Below, in pieces: positions 30,816-40,030 of a DNA stretch of 64,000 nt (position 1 is its first letter; each line of letters begins with the position of its first letter). The stretch spans positions 20,682,020 through 20,746,019 of the forward strand of contig CM020620.1 in assembly GCA_009829735.1 (NCBI GenBank), given 5' to 3'. Source of the DNA: Pyropia yezoensis (lineage: Eukaryota > Rhodophyta > Bangiophyceae > Bangiales > Bangiaceae). The notes beneath the pieces are model-generated. The model did no database searches. It worked only from the letters and a program-made list of their open reading frames with translations, and had not been told where the DNA came from. Position numbers and translations under genes: made by a program.

Positions 30816-31356
30816 TGTGGATTCTTAGTGAAAGGGTCTATTGGAAAGTAGAAAGTGGGAGCCAACGGCCTTCGAACCGACCGGGCAATCGAGCAGAGGG
30901 TGGCCGTCGTCCGCGCGCACCCAAGCACGAGTCTATGCAATGATCCCCACTTGTCTTCCCCCTCCTCCCTCCTCGCTACTCGATGCGAGGGAGCGCTTAT
31001 ATAGGCGCGGAGTGTCTCACCACAGGCGTGAGACGGCACTCCACACCCCATAGGCAAAGCATGCACACAAGGCAAAACAAACACACAACGCAGCGCGAGG
31101 ATGCAGCGTCAAATTGCCAGCGCGGCCGACATGTGTCAGCACGGCTGACGAAATGTGATGGAACCACGCGATTGGCTCCGTAACATTCCATCACCTTCCA
31201 GAATCATTCGCAATCACGGTTTCGACCATTATGGAACTCGCGTGGCGTTACTGTCAGCAGCGACCGCAACATCCAAGATCATCCAGAACCATCTAGTGAT
31301 GACTGGGCCGCGTCGGACAGCAATGTGACGCAGGCTCCATCAGCTATGGATTCACA
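30816..31356 (-). repeat. copia 5' LTR
   Basis: 541 bp, the promoter-bearing LTR in element orientation. TATATAAG lies at 30996-31003. Followed by the target-site duplication CCAGG at 31357-31361. Confidence 0.97.
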
Positions 31357-31361
31357 CCAGG

Positions 31362-31915
31362 GGGGGCGTGGGAGGGGGGGGGGGTGTGAATAAAAACTGT
31401 GAATTTGGTCGTCCACGATCACTGGACGACACGAGGGGGGGCGTGGGAGGGGGGGGGGGTGTGAAATGAAAACTGTGAATTTGGTCGTCCACGATCACTG
31501 GACGACACTAAGGGGGGCGTGAGAGGGGGGGGTTGTGTGAATTGTGAATTTCGAAATTGGGGTGGCACGATCACTGGACGACACCAGGGGGAATGTGAAT
31601 TGTGAACTTCGAATTTGGGGGTCCACGATCACTGGACGACACCAGGGGGGACGTGAGAGGGGGGGGTTTTGTGAATTGTGAATTACTAAATTGGGGTGGC
31701 GCGATCACTGGACGACACCAGGGGGGGTGTGAATTGTGAATTTCGAAATTGGGGGTCCACGATCACTGGACGACACTAGGGGGGGCGTGAGAGGGGGGGT
31801 TTGTGAATTATAAAATGTGAGCTTGGGGTGGCACGATCACTGGACGACACCAGGTGGGGGCGTGAGAGGGGATGGGTGTGAATAGTAAATTGTGATTTTG
31901 GTTGTCCACTATCAC
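31362..31915 (-). repeat. Hairpin minisatellite, array C
   Basis: Eight to nine units of about 50-75 bp, right half of the array that the copia element split. Several units contain the complete inverted repeat GTCGTCCA-CGATCAC-TGGACGAC; in others GTCGTCC is replaced by GGTGGC. Unit length differs because an internal G-run segment is present or absent. Confidence 0.9.
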
Positions 31916-32197
31916 TTTGCACGAGAACGCTTTCTACCCACCACGGCGCTGTCGGTCGCACAGGGAGCGCCCTCTTCGGCAGGGTACGTCGGTGGTCCGG
32001 GGGGTTGTGAGCTGCGCATTGTTGGTGTGTGTTCTCAGTCCGTCTGCCAAGCAAAGCGTTCCGCCAGCAAGGCCACCCGCCCACCCACCCACCCGCCGAC
32101 TGGCAAGGTGTGGCGACGCAGAGGCGTCGTCGGTGGCGGTGTCGTCAGTGGCGGTGTCGTCGGTGGCGGTGTCGTCGGAGACATGCGGCCGCTCGAT

Positions 32198-32441
32198 TTA
32201 ACGGCGACGGGCGACAGTCCGGTCGAGATGGTGGTCCTCTGGGGGCCCTCCCTCCCAGACCCCGCCAGTGTCGTCGTGTGCCCCTACCGCATCGGGAGGA
32301 GGTGTGGGTGGGGGGGTAAACACGGGCGACGGCAGCGGGGTGCTCCGTTTTGACTCGTCCAAGAGAAAATCACGGTTGAGCCCGCGCGTCCACAGCGTGA
32401 ATGCACTGGGTACAGTCGCGCCTGGGGGGGTAGGCGGTACA

Positions 32442-32482
<41 letters not shown>

Positions 32483-34444
32483 CACGGGCCGGGCTTGGTT
32501 GGGGTGGATGGTGTGGCCGGGACGGGGGCGGACGCAACCGCTACCGGGGCGAGCGCGGGCGCGGGCGGTACCGACACGGGCGAGCGCGGGCGCGGGCACC
32601 ACGGCCGGCGCCGGCGCGGGCGCCGGCGCGGGCGCGGGCGCGGCCGCGGGCGCGGCCGCAGCCGCAGCGTAGACGCCAAAATCTTGCAAACTGTGCTTGG
32701 GCTCGGGGAGGACGTCGCTGGTGCTCGTCGCAGGGGGCCGTGACACTGGCGCGTCTTGAGCTCTGCTTGCTACCACGCCGTCCGTGCCTGCGTCTGCATC
32801 CGCGCCCGTGTCGTGACAGACGGTACACGGGAGGCCAAGGCCATACTGGCTGTCATGGGCCACCTGGGACAGGGCAGCATTGTCCTCGACGACCATCTGG
32901 ATGAGCTTACGAGCGGCCAGGGGTCTCGCACAAGAGCTTTTGCTGCCAGACCATTCGTCCACGGTGGCGGCGACTGCACCCGAGTAGCGGGTGGGTGGTA
33001 GTTCCTTGACGACCCTGTCCAGCCCTGTCCAGCAGCGCCTCTGCGGCGTCCAGGGCTTCCATCTGCCCGTCTGCCTTGACGGCGTCACAGCACGCGTGGG
33101 CCTCGAGCAGCAAGGCGGTGGTCGACAGAGACTCTAGCGCCGTATATTAATATATATTCAGACGGAAACGTGGCCCGCAAGGCGGCCATTGACGTTGGAG
33201 GGACGTCGGGTGAATCACCACCAGCCGTAGCAGTGGTACGACGGCGCGTTGCCGGTGGGGTCGACACGGCCGCCGACGGCAGGGGCAACACAGTCCATGC
33301 AGTCACCCGGCCGGGCGTAGCCGGCGGGGTGGATACAGTTGCCGACGGCAGGGAAACCACAGCCAGTGCGGTCGTTGGTATGGGCACCGCAGTGGACGCT
33401 GTCGCCAGGCGGGGTACGGCCGTCGGGGTGGGGACGGGGGAGGGCGGCCGGGCGGTTGGCGACCACACCAGAGCAGGTGGCGGGGAGGACACGGCCGCCG
33501 TCGGTGGGGAGGACACAGTCGCCGTCGGTGGGGGGGGCACAGCCGCCGTCGGTGGGGGGGAGGACACAGCCGCCGTCGGCGGGGAGGACACAGCCGCCGT
33601 CGGCGGGGGGGGGGGGCACCGCCGCCGGCTTGGTCACATCCGCCGGCGTGGGCCCAGCCGCCGGCATGGGCACAGCCGCCGTCGGTAGGGAAGTGGCCTT
33701 CAAAACAACCGCCGTCGGCGAAGGACGTGTCGTGCTGGGTTGCGCCAACGCGGCAGATCCGAGAGACGCCCAGGAGGCCACGCCCACCGCCACTGCCTCT
33801 GCTCCCGGCCGGCCGGCAAGGCCCGCGGCCAGGGCAGCCTGTGCGGCCACGTCGCTCGCCCTTTCCGCCTGTGCACGCGTGCCACCGGCGACCAACACTG
33901 CCCGTGTGACCCGATCACGGGCGTTACGCTGTGCCATGCAACCGAGCGTTTGCTTGACCTCCACCTGTGCCATGGCATTGTGGCCAGCCCGTGTGGCCTC
34001 GGCTGCCGTTTGGCCGGCAACACAGGCGGCCACCGCGGCGGCTGCCGCGGCCGTCCCCGCCATCTCCCCCGCCTGGTGTGCTTGAGAGGGGGTGCCGCCC
34101 GCGGCCAACACCGCCTGGGAGACACGCGCCCGCGCCGGGCGCCTCGCCCGCGACGCCCAGCAGTTTTTACGGGCAGCCAACAGCCTGGCCTCCTCGGCGG
34201 GGTCGCTCGTTTGCCTGCGCTTGCTCCCAGGCGCTTTACGGGTACCGCCGGGGGGGGCGCACGCGTCTCTGACGGTAGCGGCAGCAGCAGTAGAGCGGGC
34301 GGGCGGCGCGATTGCCGACCCGCCCGGTGGCACAGCCGCAAGAGCGGGCGCTCTTGGTTGACCAGCCCCCCGCTCCACGCCCCCATCCGGCGGGGAATGT
34401 GGCCTGCCGGCCTCATCGCCGCCAGGTCGGGCCTCCGCAGGCAT
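32198..34444 (-). pseudogene. Repeat-rich hypothetical gene with frame breaks
   Basis: From ATG 34444 a frame of good composition runs to about 33615. It contains two copies of a 55-residue Ala-rich unit (RVSQAVLAAGGTPSQA and RVTRAVLVAGGTRAQA are the matching parts). After an 11-12 G run at 33604-33615 the natural reading moves to another frame (TAAVSSPP repeats, then a segment ending at 33085). A third frame carries the next protein-like piece (TTALLLEAHACCDAVKADG, 33130-33040), and a further shift leads to KLIQMVVEDNAALSQVAHD and a His/Asp-rich end at 32198, with Ala-Pro repeats encoded by GCGGGC units. Several frame changes within 1.2 kb suggest decay, though introns or assembly errors in G-runs are possible. 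No family was recognised. Confidence 0.4.
33480..33620. repeat. 24-33 bp coding minisatellite
   Basis: About six copies of a unit like GGGGAGGACACAGCCGCCGTCGGT. On the minus strand it encodes T-A-A-V-S-S-P-P in the frame I consider natural. Confidence 0.85.
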
Positions 34445-35145
34445 GGTCGGTCGGTGGGAGGTGTGGGGAGGACGGGAGGGGGGTGAGGGATGGGGTGGGG
34501 ACGAGGATGGTGGGTGGGCGGGTGGATGGGCGGGTGGATGGGCCGGACTGGGTAGGGGGAACGGAATGCCGGGAAAGGTGCGCGTGTTGGTCGCCAAAAA
34601 CGGTCCGTGTGCAGTCGCAAGTGTACGGAGAGTTCGGGGGGACAAGAGCAAGGCCACCGCACGAGCACACGCGATGGCATAGGGTTTGGGTGTCAGGCCG
34701 CCCTCCTGGACACTCCACGCCCATGGCAGAGGCGCAGCGTGTACCCTCCGTATCGTACTGGGATATTCAAATACGAAAGTAAAGGGCACCCAACAAGTTT
34801 GTCCAATGTCCCGGCAAATACCGCCATCGAAATAGCCTGACTGAGATAGGGAGGGCGGGCTGCTGGGTGTCCCGGCCTGTGGTTTGCATTGACTGGACAG
34901 CCAGGCACAGGGCCCCACGGGGAGGGTGGGAGCCGGGTGGGTGGGAGATGGTGGCAAGGGAAGAGGCGGGGCGCTCAGATACCTCTCGCATGGCCCCCGG
35001 CGACGGGCCGATCGCATGGATGAGGCGGGGGGGGGCGTGCCAGCTGACAACCGCTCAGCTACATATGCGCGACGCGCCAGCGACCCACAAAGAACGGCGG
35101 GGGGCCGGGGGGGGGAGGGGGGGGGGGGGGGGGGGGGGGAGAGGG

Positions 35146-35377
35146 TATTCTGTACGTGGAAGGCCATGGAAGGCCGTGTATGGTGTCGGGGGAGGAGCTC
35201 GGTGGGCTTCCGGCCCCTCGCCAGCCACTTCACTGCACCAGCACCCACCAAATTGCAGCTGTGGGCCAGCACACCGTACCCCTTGTCGGCGCCGCGCCAC
35301 ACGGCCGCGTCGTCCACACGGACGCGAGCCCCCAACCCCCCGGTCACGCTGGCCGTCACCCAAAGCGGCCAGGCCAA
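35146..35377 (-). CDS. Orphan coding-like fragment
   Basis: A minus-strand stretch of about 77 codons has balanced composition with Trp, Tyr, Asn and His (WPLWVTASVTGG, VRVDDAAVWRGADKGYG, LAHSCNLVGAGAVKW), unlike the Ala/Pro/Arg shadows around it. It is bounded on the left by a long G-run (35101-35141) and on the right by another (35398-35420), so it may be an internal exon or a gene remnant. I cannot name a family. Confidence 0.3.
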
Positions 35378-36030
35378 TCTTGTTTCCGCATGTGGGAGGG
35401 GGGGAGGGGGGGGGGGGGTGGGGGGCCGCTGCCGCCGCTGCCTCCCTCGTGCCGGCCACCCCCGCCAGCCAGGACGCGCCGACCCCCCGTCACCGCGCTG
35501 CCGGTGTCGCTGCAGCTGAACCCCTGTGGGCGCCCGGCACCCCCCTCCTCACCCTCCCGAGTGCGTCTGCCCTTTCATCGGACGGCAAATAAAGTGGGGA
35601 GGCGCACAGAGATCGGCAGGGTTCCGTAAAAACGGGCTCACCGGGGGGGGCCGGGGCGTTGCCGTCCCCGCTCATGGTCACGCTTCTTGGTGGTGCCGCC
35701 GCGGTGGGGATCTACGAAGGGAGGGAAGGTGGCGATCGCTTATGTTTTTTACAGCGGGGGGAGGGGCGGCGTTCAAAATGTGAGGGGACGGGACTTTGTT
35801 TTCCACATGGTCTTCCCACGGTTGGTCGTTGTCTAGATATGGGAAACCACATTTCCTATTTTCCGTGGCTGTATGCCCCAATAGATTTTTGTTCCACACA
35901 CTACCGCGCGTCCATTCTGGGAGAATTGGGACAGACAGGGGAACGTCTGGTGAACAGTCAGACACGGGGAAGGTGGGGGGGGGGGGGGGGCAGGGGGTGC
36001 AGACTGCACCATTGCATTGTCGGGGGGCGC

Positions 36031-36160
36031 CATGTCTGCATGACAATACACACGTCTGTATGGCGCCATGTCAGTATGACAATACACATGTCTGTATGAC
36101 AATACACATTGAAGCGGTGTCGGACAGCATGTCTGTATGACAATAGAGGCGGTGTCGGAC
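36031..36160. repeat. Short tandem repeat with GTCTGTATGACAATACAC
   Basis: Five copies of a 20-30 bp unit containing ATGTCTGTATGACAATA, with two interspersed copies of a GCGGTGTCGGAC segment. AT-richer than its surroundings. Confidence 0.85.
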
Positions 36161-36659
36161 TACATAAGCTGAGGGATATTGGGTGTAGGTGCGCATGGTG
36201 GAGGCGGAGCCGAGGCGGTCAGCTTGGATGGCTCTGTTGACGTGCCCCGGGACGGTGGAAGTGCTGGGCGTGCCGCCGCCGTCGGCGGCACCGTTCTCGC
36301 CCGTGGCAGTTGTCGAGGGTGGCGGTGGTGGCGCGGCGCGGCGCGGCGCGGCGCGGCGCGTCGGATCAGAAACAGGCATTCTCTTTTTGCCCCACACCAG
36401 CTCGCCCCCACCCCCCTCTCCCACTTTCTGCGCATGCGTCGTCGGACAAAGGGGGGTGTGACTTTCAGGCGCTCAGAGCAAGCCGTATGGGCTTGCTGTC
36501 GCACCGGGGGAGAGTGTGTAGGGGGCCAATAGCATCGGGTCGGGTCGGGTTGTGAGTTCTTTGCGAGGGGGGCTGGCGAGCGTAGCTGGTCTTGCAAGTT
36601 CTCCTTTCTTCATTGTTCTGTCCTTGCGGCTCATTTTTTCCTTCTATTGAGCGGTGCGC

Positions 36660-37260
36660 TGGGTGGTCCGGGAGGGGAGGGGGGGGGCGGGGGGCGGGGG
36701 GGGGTGGTGGGAGGGGGGTGCCGGCTCCAGCCAATGGCGGGGCTGCTGGGAGGGAGGAGGGGCCGGGGGGGGGTGGTGGGAGGGGGGGGCCGGCTCCAGC
36801 CAATGACGGGGCTGCTGGGAAGGGGAGGGGGCGGGGGGGGGTGGTGGGAGGGGGGTGCCGGCTCCAGCCAATGGCGGGGCTGCTGGGAAGGGGGGGGTGC
36901 GGGGGGGGGTGGTGGGAGGGGGGTGCCGGCTCCAGCCAATGGCGGGGCTGCTGGGAAGGAGAGGGGGCGGCGGGGGTGCTGGGAGGGGGGTGCCGGCTCC
37001 AGCCAATGGCGGGGCTGCTGGGAAGGAGAGGGGGCGGCGGGGGTGCTGGGAGGGGGGTGCCGGCTCCAGCCAATGACGGGGCTGCTGGGAAGGGGGGGGG
37101 GCGGGGGGGGTGGTGGGAGGGGGGTGCCGGCTCCAGCCAATGACGGGGCTGCTGGGAAGGGGGGGGGGCGGGGGGGGGTGGTGGGAGGGGGGTGCCGGCT
37201 CCAGCCAATGGCGGGGCTGCTGGGAAGGGGGGGGGCCGGGGGGGGGGTGCTGGGAGGGGG
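36660..37260. repeat. 68-bp tandem repeat with CCAAT core, eight copies
   Basis: Copies of the core CCGGCTCCAGCCAATG(G/A)CGGGG start near 36721, 36790, 36858, 36926, 36992, 37060, 37127 and 37195, separated by G-rich sequence of variable length. Each core has a CCAAT motif. The array lies about 500 bp beyond the 3' end of the minus-strand membrane-protein gene. Long frames on both strands arise from it; none looks like a known protein. Confidence 0.92.
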
Positions 37261-37748
37261 GGGAACGCGCCCGACGCGAGGATGCCAGCCCACATCAGCC
37301 GGCCGCCCGCAACGCTGTTCATGGTGGCGGGGGGGGGGGGGGGGGGGGAGAGCAACAGCGGTGACCGCGCCTCGACAGTGGCTCTTGCGCCTCGACGGGC
37401 GCTGACAAGGGGCGGATGGGAAGAGGGGGGCGGAAGAGGCCTGCGGGCGAGCCTGTGAGGCCAGGGTCCTTGGACCGTGACGACAGGCGGCAGCGGGGGG
37501 CTCGCGACGTGATGGCAGCAGCGAGGGCGGCTGGTAGTGGGCGCGCCGGTGCAGCCGGGCAGGGAGGACAGCGGAGCGTGCCGGGAGGCAAGAGGGGCGG
37601 TCGACGACAGTGGCGGGGTCGAGGCGGCGTGAGAGAGGAGGGTGGATGGCCGGAGCTGGTTGTAGGGCGGGTGAGGAGGGTGGGTGCTGGTAGTTGAGTG
37701 CTCTGCCAGACAGAGGAGCGCCCCGTTCGCCGCCCGCCTGGAGCCCCT
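37261..37748. other. Spacer 3' of the membrane-protein gene
   Basis: No gene is recognised. On the minus strand 37325-37265 reads MNSVAGGRLMWAGILASG before entering the 68-bp array; this is short and not supported by anything else. It holds a G-run at 37331-37348. Confidence 0.4.
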
Positions 37749-39176
37749 TTATGCGCCACTGTCCGTATGCATACCACCAGCGGGGGGTTGCGGCGGCGGC
37801 GGCGCAGGGGCGCGCTTCCTGGGCGGCGGCGGGGGCGCGCCCCCGCCGAGCTCCCACCGCCTGGCCCGCCCGGCCCCCACCTCAGACGAGCTCCGTCTGA
37901 GAGGCTCGCCTCCACTCTGCCCACCCGTCGCCCTCCCCCCCCTGGCCGACTGGCACCCCCCCTCCCCCCACAAGCGGCTCCCTCTCCCCCTCCCCCTCCC
38001 CCCCCCCAGTGGCGGCGCGTGGCGCACCTCAAACGCCTCCCCCCGCAGCGCCCACGCCTCCACCCCCCCCTCCACCGCTAGGGCGCCGACAAACGCGTAC
38101 TCGGCAAGGGAAAACGCGGCCCACCAGGCGGCGTTGCCCGCCCCCACCGCCTGCCCGCGGGTGGCCACAAAGGCGCCACACCCAACGACCGCCGCGGCGG
38201 CCGCGACGGCCACCGCCGCCACCTGCACCGCCCGCCCCGTGGCGCCGAGGAGGCGGCGCGAAAAGGCGGTACCGCAGCCGGCGGTGGCGACCACGCCCAC
38301 CAGCGTGACGGCGGCGGCGAGCTCGTGGGCGGCCGCGTCCACGGGCGTCGCGATCGTCGCCGACAGCGCCAGCGCGGCGATCGTCGCGGCGGTCAGCAGC
38401 GCCACCCGGGTGGGGTGCCACCACCGAGGGGGGGCGGCCGCCGCGGCAGCGGCGGGGAGCGCCCCCGCTGCAGCTGGCTTGACGGGGCCCCCCGCCGACG
38501 ATGGCGTCGACGCCGTCGACGCCGTCGACGCCGTCGACGCCGTCGACGCCGTCGACGCGGCGGGCGTCAGGCCCAGTCCGCCGGCGCCCCACGGGTGCCA
38601 CGGCGACGGCGGCGGGGAGTCCCACGGGGACAGCCCCGCCGTTGCCTCCACGTCGGCCGCGTCCCACGCAGCGGGGGGCGGCGGCAGCTCGAGCGACGGC
38701 CGACGCCACGCGGGCGCCGCCACCGGCGGCGGCGGCGTTATGGCGGCGGCGACCTTGCGCACCTCGGCGGCGGCGGCCTCGGCGGCGGCCACCGCCGACG
38801 CCGGGGAGGTGGCCCACGCCGGGCGGGGCAGCCAGGACGGTCCGCGGCGGGGGGCCCCCCCGGCGGCGGCCTTGGCCTTGGCAGCCGCCGCGGCGGCCGC
38901 GTCTGCGGCCGCCGCGTCGGTGCCCAGCCGTCCGTCTGGGTAGGAGGCGAGCTCGTAGAGGGCGAGCGCGTGGGAGAAGACCGCCTGCGCGAGGATCCCC
39001 CCGAGGAGGCGGAAGAGCAGCCCCGCGGTCTTGCCCAGCGTCGCGTCGCTGAGCCGCGGGATGAGGACGGGACGGGCGGCGCCCAGCTCCACCACCACCA
39101 GCGTGGCGGTGGTGGCGGCAAAGAGGGGGAGGGTGGTGGTGAGGATGAGCGCGGGGAGGTTGGAAGGGAGCCTCAT
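37749..39176 (-). CDS. Multi-span membrane protein, possibly Frag1/DRAM/Sfk1 family
   Basis: 475 codons from ATG 39176 (MRLPSNLPALILTTT). The first hydrophobic segment is at about residues 7-30, then PRLSDATLGKTAG, which resembles the PxISDTG motif after the first span in Frag1/DRAM/Sfk1 proteins, followed by a second span (GLLFRLLGGILAQAVF). A long Ala/Pro-rich insert (about 85-245) contains a five-fold AST repeat encoded by GTCGACGCC units (38507-38560). Four more spans follow between 255 and 390, with AAHELAAAVTLVG and AEYAFVGA in family-like positions. The last 80 residues are Gly/Arg/Pro-rich and disordered. Family members sit in Golgi, lysosome or plasma membrane and act in lipid remodelling or autophagy; assignment is from topology and short motifs only. 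A homopolymer-rich stretch near 38000 makes the exact C-terminus uncertain. Confidence 0.6.
   Translation of the reverse strand: MRLPSNLPALILTTTLPLFAATTATLVVVELGAARPVLIPRLSDATLGKTAGLLFRLLGGILAQAVFSHALALYELASYPDGRLGTDAAAADAAAAAAAKAKAAAGGAPRRGPSWLPRPAWATSPASAVAAAEAAAAEVRKVAAAITPPPPVAAPAWRRPSLELPPPPAAWDAADVEATAGLSPWDSPPPSPWHPWGAGGLGLTPAASTASTASTASTASTASTPSSAGGPVKPAAAGALPAAAAAAAPPRWWHPTRVALLTAATIAALALSATIATPVDAAAHELAAAVTLVGVVATAGCGTAFSRRLLGATGRAVQVAAVAVAAAAAVVGCGAFVATRGQAVGAGNAAWWAAFSLAEYAFVGALAVEGGVEAWALRGEAFEVRHAPPLGGGRGRGRGSRLWGEGGCQSARGGRATGGQSGGEPLRRSSSEVGAGRARRWELGGGAPPPPPRKRAPAPPPPQPPAGGMHTDSGA
38507..38560. repeat. GTCGACGCC nonamer microsatellite
   Basis: Five to six perfect 9-bp units inside the membrane-protein gene. 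Each unit contains the self-complementary hexamer GTCGAC. Confidence 0.95.
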
Positions 39177-39661
39177 GGCGGCGGGCGTGGGGAGGTAGAC
39201 CCGGCTTGGCGACTCGCTACCGACAGACAGAGGACAGGTGGGGAGGGACGAGGGACGGAGCAGCGGTGGCGCTGCTCTGCCTGCCTTCTGCTTAGTCCTT
39301 GAGTGGTGCGGGAAGAAGAGCACTTTTTGGCGTGCGTGTGTTGGACTGGTAGCGTCACCGCCCCCTGCCTTTGCGTCAACGTCTTCGGGTGGGCGTCAAG
39401 ACTTGGGACGGGTGGGTCGACCACCGATGGCGCAACCGTGACGGAGGGCACGACCCCCAACCCCGCCAATGGGCGCGTCTGGTGCGCCTTGCTGTCGCCG
39501 CCACCAAGACACCCACCCGGCAACAAGGGCAGGTGAGGCCGACAAGGCGTCCAGTCGCGGAAGGGGAGGGGAGGCGGGCGGAAGGGAGGGGCGGGGGGCG
39601 GGGAGGCCGGCAGACTTGGGTATGCTGACCCTCCCGACCGCCAGCCTCCCCGGCGCCCGCC

Positions 39662-39667
39662 TTTATA
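39662..39667 (-). promoter_or_regulatory. Possible TATA box
   Basis: TATAAA on the minus strand in GC-rich surroundings, 486 bp upstream of the membrane-protein ATG. If used, the transcript has a long 5' UTR or a leader intron. Confidence 0.3.
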
Positions 39668-39979
39668 GCTGCGGACACCCCCCAGCGTCACTTCCAGCGC
39701 GGCAAAGGGCGTCCTCTCCCCACCCCGTCGCCTACGCCGACGCCCACCCTCCCGCCCCCCCCCCGGCCCCCGCGCCCCCCAACGGCTGCCGGCCACAACG
39801 ACCACCGTTGGCCACCACCGCCCCCTTGGCCACACGTCGACGGCGCCATCCCGCCCTTTGTGGCCACACATCGACGGCCCTCTGCCCACACACCCCCCAC
39901 CCTCCCCCGCCGCCGACCACGGGGGGAGGGGGAACCCGCCCCGGGGGAGGGGTGGTCGCGCAGCCCAACAGGCCATCTC

Positions 39980-39980
<1 letters not shown>

Positions 39981-40027
<47 letters not shown>
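39981..40027. repeat. 47-base poly-C run
   Basis: The longest homopolymer in the window: 47 consecutive C, followed by a further C-rich 40 bases with single T interruptions. Confidence 0.95.

Positions 40028-40030
<3 letters not shown>

Larger units (their letters stand above)
25036..31356 (-). mobile_element. Complete Ty1/copia LTR retrotransposon
   Basis: 6321 bp flanked by CCAGG duplications, with 541-bp LTRs that begin TG and end CA and differ at one position that I can see (T25555 against C31335). Reading on the minus strand: 5' LTR, gag with a CCHC knuckle, pol with protease, integrase, reverse transcriptase (YVDDM) and RNase H, then polypurine tract and 3' LTR. The integrase-before-RT order defines Ty1/copia. 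Its RT is divergent from plant copia; it may belong to the algal/stramenopile copia lineages. All domains are intact, so it was active recently and may still be. Confidence 0.97.
34445..36600. other. Mixed spacer with one orphan coding-like stretch
   Basis: No complete gene is recognised. It contains a lower-GC patch (34740-34850), G-runs at 35101-35141 and 35398-35420, a coding-like stretch at 35146-35377 (separate entry), a second lower-GC patch (35730-36180) and short repeats at 36031-36160 and a GCGGC-type repeat at 36334-36361. Confidence 0.5.

Noticed and set aside
30617-31084. ORF over the 5' LTR and its twin fused to the POL5-like frame at 25304-24900
   Set aside because: LTR sequence that happens to be open; it is identical in both LTRs and not part of the POL5-like gene.
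33140-33165. TATATATTAATATA as a promoter TATA box
   Set aside because: It lies inside a stretch that reads as coding in the repeat-rich gene and no start follows at a usual distance; possible but not supported.
37749-39323. Longer membrane-protein start at 39323
   Set aside because: The extra 49 residues are basic and Pro/Ser-rich; ATG 39176 lies directly before the first hydrophobic segment.
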